Shown one piece after another: positions 10,101 to 16,169 of a stretch of 22,953 nt of DNA. The stretch comes from a virus. The DNA is taken from positions 1-22,953 of the IMG/VR virus record IMGVR_UViG_3300017746_000174; one strand, given 5' to 3'. Numbering within the stretch: position 1 is the stretch's first letter; each line of letters starts with the position of its first letter. The translations under genes were made by a program, and so were the position numbers. The notes under the pieces are model-generated. The model did no database searches. It worked only from the letters and a program-made list of their open reading frames with translations, and had not been told where the DNA came from.

Positions 10101-13100
10101 TTATGAATATCAGATGTTCAAGGTCATTCAATATGCTAATACTAGTCCAGCATCTTTGACCTTCCAACTTGTAGATGACTCTGGAGTTGGTTTAACCACG
10201 AATGCCGGTATTGCAAAAACTTTCCAATCTGGATATGCTACTTTAATCAATGAATCTAATTATCCAAGAATTACTATTGAGCAGGAAAGGGGTTCTTTTG
10301 TAGAAAATGAAAGATTATATCTAGATTCTGGACAAGGATACACTAGACAAGATCTATTTGTTTCTTTGGTGAGAGATGATTATATTAAAGTAAAGGGTAG
10401 GGCGAATCTTTTTGCGGGTGATACAATTAAAGGATTTATTAGTGGAACAATCGCAGATGTAACCTCTATAGACAGAAAGAGAGGTAAGTTTGAAATTGAG
10501 TATTCTTCTAAGAATAATATTGGTTGGAATAATGATATTGGTAAGATCAGTCAAGATTATCAAGTAACACCAAACAATGACTATTATCAGAATCTTTCAT
10601 ACTCAATCAAGAGTCCAATAACTTGGGATGAACTTTCAACTCCTGTTAATAGCATAGTTCACCCTGCAGGTCTTAAAAACTTTGCAGATGTTGGGGTATC
10701 ATCTAAAGCGTCAAGTAGAGTTGGACTTGGAGGAACTACTACTTCTATTGTGATTCTGGATGTTGTTAATGAAAGAAGGGTTGATACTGTTAATTACTTT
10801 GATAATACTCTTGATAATAATCCACGAGTAAGTTCTATTACTGGACTAACACAATCCAATGCTTTACAAATTCAAAATAGAAAATTAACAGATTTTATTG
10901 AATGTAGAACAAACAGAGTGTTGATTCATGATGATATTAGTGAACAGTTCTCCAGTAGAGGATTTAAAGATACTTTCTTAGAAATTGAAGAAATTTCTTT
11001 CCTTGATAATCATGTAAGATATCTTATTCAAATTGTTGATCCAGACACTGAAGATACTCAATTGAGTGAACTTGTAGTCCAATCTATAACAAATAATATA
11101 TTCTTGTTTGAGAAATATACTACATTTACAAAGAATAAACTTGGTAGTTTTGAAGCAGAAATTCAGGATGGTGATAGAAAAGTTCTAAAGTTTATTCCTG
11201 TTGATGCATTTGATACTGATTATGATATCAAAGTTCTGAAGAAAACATATCTGTATCAGGGATTACCTGCTGGAAGTTCTGGAATCGGTACTGAGAGTTT
11301 TGGATCTGTTGATTTAGTTTCATCTTTTGTTGGCGTCAATAGTGTAACAACTGGAATTAGTTCTAATACAAAAGTCATTGCACAATTTACAGATTCAGAT
11401 TTTAATGGATTGTTTGCGAGTATTGAAGTTTCAAATAGATTTACATCCGATACAAATTATATTGAGGCAACAATTGACTTTGATGGAACAAACACTTATG
11501 TAAGTGAATATTACTTTGATGCACAAACACTTTCTTACAGTAATTCAAGTGTTGGGATTATAAGTGCATTCCACGATACTTCAGCAGGTATTGTATCAAT
11601 TACTGCATATAATGCCAGCAATGAATTTATTGATGTACGTAGCAATATAGTTGGATTTGCAAATACAGTTGCTGGTATTGGAACTTATAGATTCCTTCTC
11701 AACAATCAACCAGTAGGTGCAGAGAAGAGTGCAAGATATGAGTCTGTCAATGGACTTGGATCTAATGTTGTTAGAGCGGGTACCTTTGATATAAGATCTA
11801 TCTCCTCTGCTGCTTCCATTGTCCGTGTTTCTGCTGGAACTACATCAGCAATACATCAAGTTGCTATTATGGCAAACTCCAGAGTTGGAGATATTGTTGT
11901 TGTTCCTGGAACATTCTCGGCAACAAATAATGTTACTGGTCTCGGTACATTTGGTGGTGAACGTGTTGGAAATCAGTTCTATCTTAACTTCTATCCAGAT
12001 TCTCCTTACAATGTAGAACTTCAATCTTTCAATGAAGTCTTCTATAGAGAGATGGATTTTGATAATCAAGCAAATCCACTTTCATATGGACCAACTAATA
12101 AGTTATTGTTCCTTACAGCATATGATGGATTGAATGGTCTTAGAGCAAATAGGACCAATTTTGTAATCAAACATGATGGCAAACCAATCTATATGAAGGA
12201 ATTTGATCCTAGTAATACAACATTACTTAATTATTCAAGTGGTTTATTCACAATGCAAGATCACTTCTTCAATACTGGAGAAGAACTTCTATACAATCCA
12301 AAATCAACGTTTGTTGGTGTTGGACAGACTGCAATGGGTATTGGTGCAACCTCCAACTATGCAGGTATTGTTACCGATAGACTTCCTGAAAAAGTTTATC
12401 CAATTGCAATTACTCCAGATACATTCAAACTTGCAACAACGCCACAATTTGCAAGATCTGGGATATTTGTAACATTCACTAATGCTGGGGAAGGTAATTC
12501 TCATGAATTAGAGTTTACTAAGAAACTGAGTAAGAGTGTTATTGCAATTGATGGAATTGTACAACAACCTATTACCTTTACTCCAATTAATCATAGATTA
12601 GATCATAATGGTCATTACTTAACTGGTGGTATAAGCGCAGGAATTTCTACATTCAACATTTCAGGTATTTCTTCCATTCAACCAAGAGATTTACTTTTAG
12701 TTGATGATGAATTTATGTCTATTGTTGAGGTTGGATTTAGTACCAATGTTACTGGTGAAGTTCTTGGACCAATTAGTGGTATCATCGCTTCTGGTGCTGG
12801 TGCTACTTTCCCAACAGTATCTGTTAAGAGAGGTACAGTCGGAACTGCAGCAACAACTCACTTTGATGGCGCTAACGTTCAGATTTATAGAGGTTCATTC
12901 AACATTGTTAAGAATAAAGTTCACTTTACTGATCCACCAAAAGGAAATAATAGAGCAAGAAGAAATGAGAGCAATCTGCCATATGTACAGGCAGCATTCT
13001 CTGGAAGAACTTTTTTAAGATCTAATTATGATTCTAATATGGTATTTGATGATATTTCTGACGAATTCACTGGAATCGGAAAAACTTTCTCACTTAAAGT

Positions 13101-16100
13101 TGGTGGTGCTGTTACAACTGGCGTTGATTCAGGAAATGGTATTCTATTCATTAATGGCGTATTCCAAACACCATCTACTGAAAACAATGCAGGTAATACT
13201 TACGAATTTACTAGAGATGTCACTGCAGGAATCAGCAGTGTTATCTACACTGGAATCAGTTCTGTTGATGGTTCACCTATTGAATCCAAATTCGATATCA
13301 ATCAAAACCAAATTCCAAGAGGTGGACTTATTGTTTCCTTAGGATCTACTCCAGGTCTTGGATATGCACCCCTTCTTGGTGCAAAAGTTAAAGCAGAAAA
13401 GAATTCCACTGGTCAGATTACCAATATTATTGGAATTAATACTATTACTACCGCAGTTTCTATTAGCACAGCACTTTATAATGAAGTAAGTGGTATTTTA
13501 GAAATTGAAACTACAGATTCACATAATCTTAGAGGTGGTGATAGAGTAAAATTAGATAGTCTTGAATTTAGTTGTGCTTCAGCACATTCTGGCGTTACAA
13601 CAACTATCTTCCCAGATTATGATTATCCAGTAGATGTATTCAATGTTATTTCAGCAACTGAAGCTGCAATCAAAGTTGGTCCTAGCACTATACCTCACAC
13701 ATATGAGGGTGGTGGAACTCTTGCAAGACACTTTATTCAGAACTTTGGTTCTGGATATAGATCACCAGTTTCTATTGGTGTTACTGATCTTGCATATGAT
13801 CACAGATTTGTAAGATCCACAAATAATAGCATTACTGCAAGCAGTGGTGGTCCATTCACACCAACAAATGCTAGATTTACTTCTCACACCGGAGTTCTTC
13901 AATTAACTATTTCCAATCATGGATTAGATACTGCTGACACTATTCAAATTGCAACGGATAGTTTAGTATTCACTTGCTCAGATGATGACTTCTTTACTGA
14001 GCAACCATATCCAAGAGCAACTGATCCTGCTGCAGGAGCAACTTTGGGTATTACCACCTTCACCACAAATACAATTAGTGTTGGTGTTGGATCTGCAGGT
14101 GGGGGAGGAACTGGTGCCGTTATTGAAGCATCGGTTGGTATTGGTGGAACATTATCCTTTACAATCACAAATCCTGGTAAAGGATATATTAATCCATCAA
14201 TTATTATTCCAGAACCAAATTATGAAAATATGGAAATCGTTGGTGTATCAAGACTTGGTATTGGTGCAACAACTGAAGTTGGTAAGAATTTGCTCCTGAA
14301 CTTAACAGTTGGATCTGCAGGAACAAGTGTTGGAATTGGGTCTACATTATTCCTTATTGATGAATTTAAGATCTCAAGATCTGGATATGGATTCCAACCT
14401 GGCGACGTTATGGAGGTTGTTGGTCTTGTTACAGCAAAAGACTTTGCCACACCAGTCAATCCTTTCCAACTTGAAGTTGTTGAGACATTCAATGATAAAT
14501 TCTCGTCTTGGTCATTTGGTGAAATGGATTACATTGATAGTGTACTTGGATTCCAAAATGGTTCAAGAAAGAGATTCCCGCTCTTCTATAGAGGTGAATT
14601 GCTTAGTTTTGAATTGGATGTAAATAATCCACTTTCTTCTGCAATTGATTTAGATTCTGTTCTTATTATATTTGTAAACGGAGTATTACAGACTCCTGGA
14701 TATGCATATCAGTTTACTGGCGGAACATCATTCGTATTCACTGAATCACCCAAAGCAAATGATAAAGTTGATATTTTCTTCTACTTAGGTATTGATGGTG
14801 TAGATGTTACTCAAGTTGAAACTACTGAAACTATTAAGATTGGTGATGAAGTCTTTGTAAGAAAGCATCCCAATTTTAATGAAACTGCAGATCAACTTCG
14901 CAAAAGAAGTATCACTGAAATCACCGGATCAGATATCTTTGAGACAGATATTTACAGTGGTCCAGGTGTTAATGATACTATCTTCAGACCATTTGATTGG
15001 ATCAAACAGAAAAAAGACAAATTTGTTAAAGGGGATCTTATTAGTAAAGTAAGACCAATTTTAGAAACTAAAGTATTCCCAACAGCAAGAATCATTGGTG
15101 ATGTTTCATCCACATCTTCTGATATTTTTGTTGATAATGCACAATTCTTTGATTATGATGAAATAATTCTCGACTTAAGTCAAAATACATTTACATTTGA
15201 TGCATTTATGATGGATTCTATTGAACCAGTCTCTGCTGCATTTACTTCTACAGTTTCGGTTGCTGGAACTGTTTCTAATGTATCAATCACAAATGCTGGT
15301 GTAGGATATACGGTTACTTCTGCAGATATCAAATTTTCTGCTCCAAAAGAAATTGGTGTTGGAATTGGAACCACTGCAACTGGAACTGCCACTATATCCA
15401 ATGGTCAAGTTACTGCTATTTCAATTACAAATTCTGGATTTGGATATACAAATACAAATCCACCACAGATAATTATTGAAACACCAAGAGCAGCATCAGA
15501 GAATGTTTCTAATGTTAGCAATGTTCAAGGATTTAGTGGAATTATTACTGGAATCAGCACTTCTGTTGGTACGGGTGGTCATCCATTAGCACTTAAGTTT
15601 AACTTCCGTGCAATGAAAGATTATGGTGTTAATGGAGAAGCAGAAGTTGCTTCTGATGCTTTAGATTTACAGGTCGGTTATCCTGTAATGATTTATAACA
15701 CAACAGTTGGAAATGGAGTAACCTCGGTAAATAGTAGCGATAGTGCGGTTGTTGGTATTGGTACTACATTCTTAGACAATGTTTATATTGTAAATAATAT
15801 TACAAGTCTTGCTTCAAACGCAGAAATTACTTGTAACGTCCATTCCAACAGTCCAATTATTGGAATTTTGGAAAATGGAAACTTTGATGATAATAATGCA
15901 GGATTGACAACTTCTCTTGGAACTTTATCTTGGGGAAGAATATTTAATTATGATAATAGAAATGGTATTGCAATCGGAGTCACTGGACTAACAGTTGATT
16001 CAGAGTTGTCAACATTCCCAACTATTCAAAGAAGAGGAAACTTTGGTGAAGGTAAAACTGGAGCAGTTCGTTCCACAAAACCACGCGCCGATGGTGTAAG

Positions 16101-16140
16101 TATTCAATCAGATAATATTCTGAATTTCTATATTCTATAA
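3292..16140 (+). CDS. Giant gp7-like baseplate wedge / virion structural protein with YHYH-type domain
   Basis: This is a single uninterrupted frame of 4282 residues. Residues 1-45 and 160-298 resemble the C-terminal part of T4 gp7, including QSKGIAESIKILFKVLYGAE (208-227) and GQTIF (264-268). Residues 2430-2470 (YYQNLSYSIKSP, then IVHPAGL) resemble the end of the same gp7 domain. About 2,100 residues lie between them: GxGY repeats, H-G-x-x-TGD repeats and a YHYH-type domain (about 1227-1361). About 1,800 more residues follow, with three NGVxQxP-type modules. The position between gp6 and gp8 is that of gene 7. In T4, gp7 links the wedge core to gp8 and gp10; the added modules would form an outer belt or fibre, which is inference. 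The start has a good ribosome binding site (AGAGAGGAA, 3276-3284) overlapping the end of gp6. The length is far above T4 gp7 (1032). No signal peptide or membrane segment is seen. Confidence 0.93.
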   Translation: MSHFEKRVQLNKIIESQLPEFLVADFPKAVEFFKQYYLSLEHQGGNVDLIDNLDRYIKLDNLIPEVVVGKVSLSSAVSKSDTVINVSSTVGFPDEYGLLQIGDEIVTYTDKTATSFTGCVRGFSGITGYDVGISSVFSNVNKQNITFRDSAAADHDQTVVVKNLSVLFLQEFYKKLKRTFTPGLEEYDFVSDLNVGNFIKHARNFYQSKGIAESIKILFKVLYGAEATVIDLENRLIKPSSAEYIRREIIVAENISGNPFKLEGQTIFKSNDFDTNASVSNVEIFTRNQKTFYKLGLFVGYNDRELVEGIFRIPGASRSLEPVNVNDTVISVDSTIGFGQTGTIISGNNRIDYTSKSINQFYGCTGVTSKIELNDLVREDETIFGYEDGDTESRCDMRITGVLSKFVALEDIPLIEEDELITVRNVGEVIFNPSNDKTQVQTFANSWIYNTSTRFEVDSISGSAFTLKSDIDKSSLKEGDFIEVLIGDSQQVVVPDPNSSNSSFAQVSNINAISKEVTLSNTGTFVVDPTREYSIRRKLVKSKSSGVIISVGNNVYIANALNVYTNDNQEFGYVASNSLPGYSIPSNIVESSLLDGTVSNLGDFSAYFKSYGSIKFSTPVDFRDGDEIKYTATNQLSGLVSGEYYFVKLVAQNEIRVYSSKSTLGGNEFVRIGPNNNTGVHNFTLRRHENRELSGNNILRKFPLSQNNIKIQSEKREYGNVGVLVDGVEISGPASRDKIYYGPIEEFEVLNGGRGYDVIAPPKITISTGAGLTAYVEPVVKGSVKEVFVDPQDFDFQEFLSVSLTGGNGSGCSLEPIVGQRFREVSFDSRNLILGGGIDINNETITFTKKHNLADGQHIIYNHNGNDPISTGDPYDSNNLVTGSLAIGDEYVARVVNTSTIRLFKNDIDAFSSVTGINTIGLSTATSAAGIHKFRTLPQKNLRAIKVLDGGSGYTHRKLRVKASGISTEYNTIYFDNHGLKTGEVVTYQTTGTEVVGLSTLNRYSIQRLTSDSFRVVNVGVAGTFTSDLSRGKYVKFDSTGSGYQVFQYPEIRVDANVSFGGTTGTFSFTPVITGEIIDAYLYESGTGYGSTTLNLHKKPLINISKGKNAQVNPVISNGRIVDIQVLNKGSNYESTPDLTIEDPSGGTGAILRPVMVNDRLDDVIVINSGIGYSSASTSIFVDPRGSGVLFDTRIRVLNVNDAYRFGKISANNSTKIYSNLYKNDEENSLVYGIYGYSEDLASNFEPLNGSHSPIIGWAYDGNPIYGPFGYTSSEDIQSGIKRLETGYVLRTSSVLDRPSFEPGFFVEDHQYDNIGDLDHHNGRFCKTPDFPNGVYAYFAGVTTSIVSPDFIPTYPYFVGNKFKSKVIKENLILDHSFDFNTEELVRNTFPYKVNDPYADYDFVNESYEDFEQSTIVESVLKGDVPDIQVIDGGTGYSIGDRVNFDLEDTIGSTSVRGEVSELKGVGITSLTTTLDSNVGCVFVWDTDNQVSAYQLKGFDFNNNDTVLISGLSTSVTYLAGSKKIGFSTESVGLAGTMTSYSSLPGGKTEDIFVSRLFNTVSIGNSITIVSSSGDEVVTVLNNLSNGVLRVKRYGATGAAHSFGSDLNLSSDRVKLPVKTGKFTSQRDNLVYFNAAESVGIGTTIGAAINKVVQVGITTELVSIPCRSIYLPNHPFKTGQRLTFTKTTTPGVNSLIVGNDHLNTATFFIPNQTSLLSEVYVINKGTDFIGLTTQVGLTTSTEGLFFYSDGSDNAEYLLKTNKNQLVGDVDRITTVVGTSATHGLQRGDTVRLSVVPNTVVGFGTTAAVKLKLNLDEKKILVNTIGINSTFISLSDGSFTYTGHGYNTGDKVYYESTEVASGLSTGSYYIVKDTRDKFRLSETLYETKPDFERTLRMTTTGGVIHNISAINPKIDVVRNGDLTFNLEDPSLLGYQLKIYREREFINEYNSSLDSRDFNVVGVGSVGIGSLSNATLTVKHSPSIPTKLYYGLSKGGYISTADTEVLNHSEINYVDSEYNGVYSVFGLSTTATSQFSVSPKIYPDVLEYDDEQCDEINYFTRSSTALNGSISQVRVLSKGFNFERLPKFKDVTSTNGINANILGVSTSIGRIKTTRFRDIGYDYASDRTLRPEAFVPPIVSIDNLDVIKNINIEFGGERYLSDPDLLLWNDTTKKVVDSTTLLAFAPNGSISEVEQIAPIFGLQSEPHRIIAINNSNGVGIVSMVSGPTGIATCVLKTPILGYASPQFAVNDKIFVEGIEMASPDGSGFNSQDYEYQMFKVIQYANTSPASLTFQLVDDSGVGLTTNAGIAKTFQSGYATLINESNYPRITIEQERGSFVENERLYLDSGQGYTRQDLFVSLVRDDYIKVKGRANLFAGDTIKGFISGTIADVTSIDRKRGKFEIEYSSKNNIGWNNDIGKISQDYQVTPNNDYYQNLSYSIKSPITWDELSTPVNSIVHPAGLKNFADVGVSSKASSRVGLGGTTTSIVILDVVNERRVDTVNYFDNTLDNNPRVSSITGLTQSNALQIQNRKLTDFIECRTNRVLIHDDISEQFSSRGFKDTFLEIEEISFLDNHVRYLIQIVDPDTEDTQLSELVVQSITNNIFLFEKYTTFTKNKLGSFEAEIQDGDRKVLKFIPVDAFDTDYDIKVLKKTYLYQGLPAGSSGIGTESFGSVDLVSSFVGVNSVTTGISSNTKVIAQFTDSDFNGLFASIEVSNRFTSDTNYIEATIDFDGTNTYVSEYYFDAQTLSYSNSSVGIISAFHDTSAGIVSITAYNASNEFIDVRSNIVGFANTVAGIGTYRFLLNNQPVGAEKSARYESVNGLGSNVVRAGTFDIRSISSAASIVRVSAGTTSAIHQVAIMANSRVGDIVVVPGTFSATNNVTGLGTFGGERVGNQFYLNFYPDSPYNVELQSFNEVFYREMDFDNQANPLSYGPTNKLLFLTAYDGLNGLRANRTNFVIKHDGKPIYMKEFDPSNTTLLNYSSGLFTMQDHFFNTGEELLYNPKSTFVGVGQTAMGIGATSNYAGIVTDRLPEKVYPIAITPDTFKLATTPQFARSGIFVTFTNAGEGNSHELEFTKKLSKSVIAIDGIVQQPITFTPINHRLDHNGHYLTGGISAGISTFNISGISSIQPRDLLLVDDEFMSIVEVGFSTNVTGEVLGPISGIIASGAGATFPTVSVKRGTVGTAATTHFDGANVQIYRGSFNIVKNKVHFTDPPKGNNRARRNESNLPYVQAAFSGRTFLRSNYDSNMVFDDISDEFTGIGKTFSLKVGGAVTTGVDSGNGILFINGVFQTPSTENNAGNTYEFTRDVTAGISSVIYTGISSVDGSPIESKFDINQNQIPRGGLIVSLGSTPGLGYAPLLGAKVKAEKNSTGQITNIIGINTITTAVSISTALYNEVSGILEIETTDSHNLRGGDRVKLDSLEFSCASAHSGVTTTIFPDYDYPVDVFNVISATEAAIKVGPSTIPHTYEGGGTLARHFIQNFGSGYRSPVSIGVTDLAYDHRFVRSTNNSITASSGGPFTPTNARFTSHTGVLQLTISNHGLDTADTIQIATDSLVFTCSDDDFFTEQPYPRATDPAAGATLGITTFTTNTISVGVGSAGGGGTGAVIEASVGIGGTLSFTITNPGKGYINPSIIIPEPNYENMEIVGVSRLGIGATTEVGKNLLLNLTVGSAGTSVGIGSTLFLIDEFKISRSGYGFQPGDVMEVVGLVTAKDFATPVNPFQLEVVETFNDKFSSWSFGEMDYIDSVLGFQNGSRKRFPLFYRGELLSFELDVNNPLSSAIDLDSVLIIFVNGVLQTPGYAYQFTGGTSFVFTESPKANDKVDIFFYLGIDGVDVTQVETTETIKIGDEVFVRKHPNFNETADQLRKRSITEITGSDIFETDIYSGPGVNDTIFRPFDWIKQKKDKFVKGDLISKVRPILETKVFPTARIIGDVSSTSSDIFVDNAQFFDYDEIILDLSQNTFTFDAFMMDSIEPVSAAFTSTVSVAGTVSNVSITNAGVGYTVTSADIKFSAPKEIGVGIGTTATGTATISNGQVTAISITNSGFGYTNTNPPQIIIETPRAASENVSNVSNVQGFSGIITGISTSVGTGGHPLALKFNFRAMKDYGVNGEAEVASDALDLQVGYPVMIYNTTVGNGVTSVNSSDSAVVGIGTTFLDNVYIVNNITSLASNAEITCNVHSNSPIIGILENGNFDDNNAGLTTSLGTLSWGRIFNYDNRNGIAIGVTGLTVDSELSTFPTIQRRGNFGEGKTGAVRSTKPRADGVSIQSDNILNFYIL
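3502..3666 (+). repeat. IGDExxxYT-type bead module, copy 1
   Basis: Residues about 71-125 contain SDTVINVSSTVGF, IGDEIVTYT and FTGCVRG. A second copy occurs at about residues 324-367 (nt 4261-4392), with NDTVISVDSTIGF, NRIDYT and FYGCTGV. The shared pattern is D-T-V-I-x-V-x-S-T-x-G-F, about 15 residues, then a Y-T strand and F-x-G-C. The two copies are about 240 residues apart. Such small beta modules are common as insertions in phage tail proteins. Confidence 0.6.
4261..4392 (+). repeat. IGDExxxYT-type bead module, copy 2
   Basis: Residues about 324-367 repeat the pattern of the module near residue 75: NDTVISVDSTIGF matches SDTVINVSSTVGF in 9 of 13 positions. A Y-T strand and FYGCTG follow, in place of FTGCVRG. 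It lies immediately after the first part of the gp7-like core and starts the long inserted region. Confidence 0.6.
5821..6360 (+). repeat. HGLxTGDxVxY-type repeats in the gp7-like insertion (first pair)
   Basis: Two units are seen. One has KHNLADGQHIIYNHNG and ends with STIRLFKN (residues about 850-890). The other has DNHGLKTGEVVTYQTTG and ends with TSDSFRVVNVG (about 976-1021). The pattern is His-Gly/Asn-Leu, three to four residues, Gly-Asp/Glu, a V-x-Y strand, then about 20 residues later a strand of type D-x-F-R-V. Related units recur near residues 620, 1674, 1782, 1843, 2991, 3411 and 3543 of the same protein. Confidence 0.6.
6406..6828 (+). repeat. Tandem GxGY repeats, about 40-45 residues each
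   Basis: The motif GSGY (Tyr1044), GTGY (Tyr1089), GSNY (Tyr1133) and GIGY (Tyr1173) recurs at spacings of 45, 44 and 40 residues. Each is preceded by a short V/I-rich strand with N/S-x-G and followed by a P-x-I/L-x-I strand and often a G-T-G/G-G-T turn. More isolated copies lie near residues 756, 954, 1437, 3489, 3632, 4006 and 4052. A regular beta-rich rod or belt is the likely structure, by inference. Confidence 0.7.
6970..7374 (+). other. YHYH-type domain inside the giant protein, signature altered
   Basis: Residues about 1227-1361 contain the landmark GWAYDGNPIYGPFGY (1257-1271), then an acidic His-rich stretch (DLDHHNGRF, ending at Phe1325), TPDFPNGVYAYFAG and YPYFVGN (1355-1361). These match the order of landmarks in YHYH-domain proteins (A-Y-D-G-x-P-I-Y-G-P; N-G-R-F...T-P-D-x-P-x-G-x-Y-H-Y-H; Y-P-Y-x-x-G). 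The eponymous Y-H-Y-H reads Y-A-Y-F here (1336-1339). The function of this domain in virions is unknown to me. Confidence 0.7.
10579..10701 (+). other. Second part of the gp7-like core domain
   Basis: Residues 2430-2470 read DYYQNLSYSIKSPITWDEL followed by VNSIVHPAGLKNFADVGV. They resemble T4 gp7 near its end, where I recall SYYVMKIKS, a Trp about eight residues later, then VIRFVHPVGFGF. YYQ-x-x-S-Y-x-I followed by V-H-P-A-G-x-x-x-F is a recurrent signature in large phage baseplate proteins. Its separation from KVLYGAE (220-226) by about 2,200 residues is the unusual point; in T4 gp7 the gap is roughly a hundred residues. Confidence 0.6.
12541..12950 (+). repeat. NGVxQxP-type module with DDEFM motif (copy 1 of 3)
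   Basis: Residues about 3082-3220 contain IDGIVQQP (3086-3093), then DDEFMSIVEV, VKRGTVGTAATTHFDGA and KVHFTDPPKG. Two further NGVxQxP modules follow: INGVFQTP (3287-3294, about nt 13150-13173) and VNGVLQTPGYAY (from about 3795, nt 14674-14709, ending in DIFFYLG). The three share I/V-N/D-G-V/I-x-Q-x-P and a later aromatic strand. They mark the C-terminal part of the protein as a series of beta modules typical of phage tail periphery proteins. Confidence 0.55.
15286..15480 (+). repeat. C-terminal GxGY repeat pair
   Basis: NAGVGYTVTSADIKFSAP (Tyr4006) and NSGFGYTNTNPPQIIIETP (Tyr4052) are spaced 46 residues apart. They are separated by a Gly/Thr-rich linker with VGIGTTATGTA and an ISNGQVTAISIT strand. 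The pair matches the units at 6406-6828 in motif and spacing, over 8 kb away in the same gene. Confidence 0.65.
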
Positions 16141-16145
16141 TCTAC

Positions 16146-16153
16146 TATAAATA
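16146..16153 (+). promoter_or_regulatory. T4-type late promoter (TATAAATA) for gp8 and the DUF4815-type gene
   Basis: A perfect TATAAATA box lies in the 29-base gap between the giant gene (stop 16138-16140) and the gp8 ATG at 16170. The gap is almost pure A+T apart from the box surroundings. Initiation would fall about 6-7 bases downstream of the box, leaving a leader of roughly ten bases. It would give gp8 and the next gene their own late transcript, independent of reading through the 12.8-kb gene before them. Confidence 0.7.
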
Positions 16154-16169
16154 TATAAAAAAGATAACG

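Noticed and set aside
11819-14623. Several plus-strand frames of 65-105 codons in another frame within the giant gene
   Set aside because: Their products are Leu/Gln/Val-rich low-complexity sequence, as arises when repeated Gly-Ile-Gly-Thr and similar codons are read one base out. No ribosome binding sites were seen, and the main frame is continuous.
3292-16140. Possibility that the 12.8-kb frame is a fusion created by a sequencing error joining two or more genes
   Set aside because: No internal start with a ribosome binding site and late box was noticed, the repeat families run throughout, and gp7-like motifs occur on both sides of the long insert. An error in such a repetitive gene cannot be wholly excluded from one sequence.
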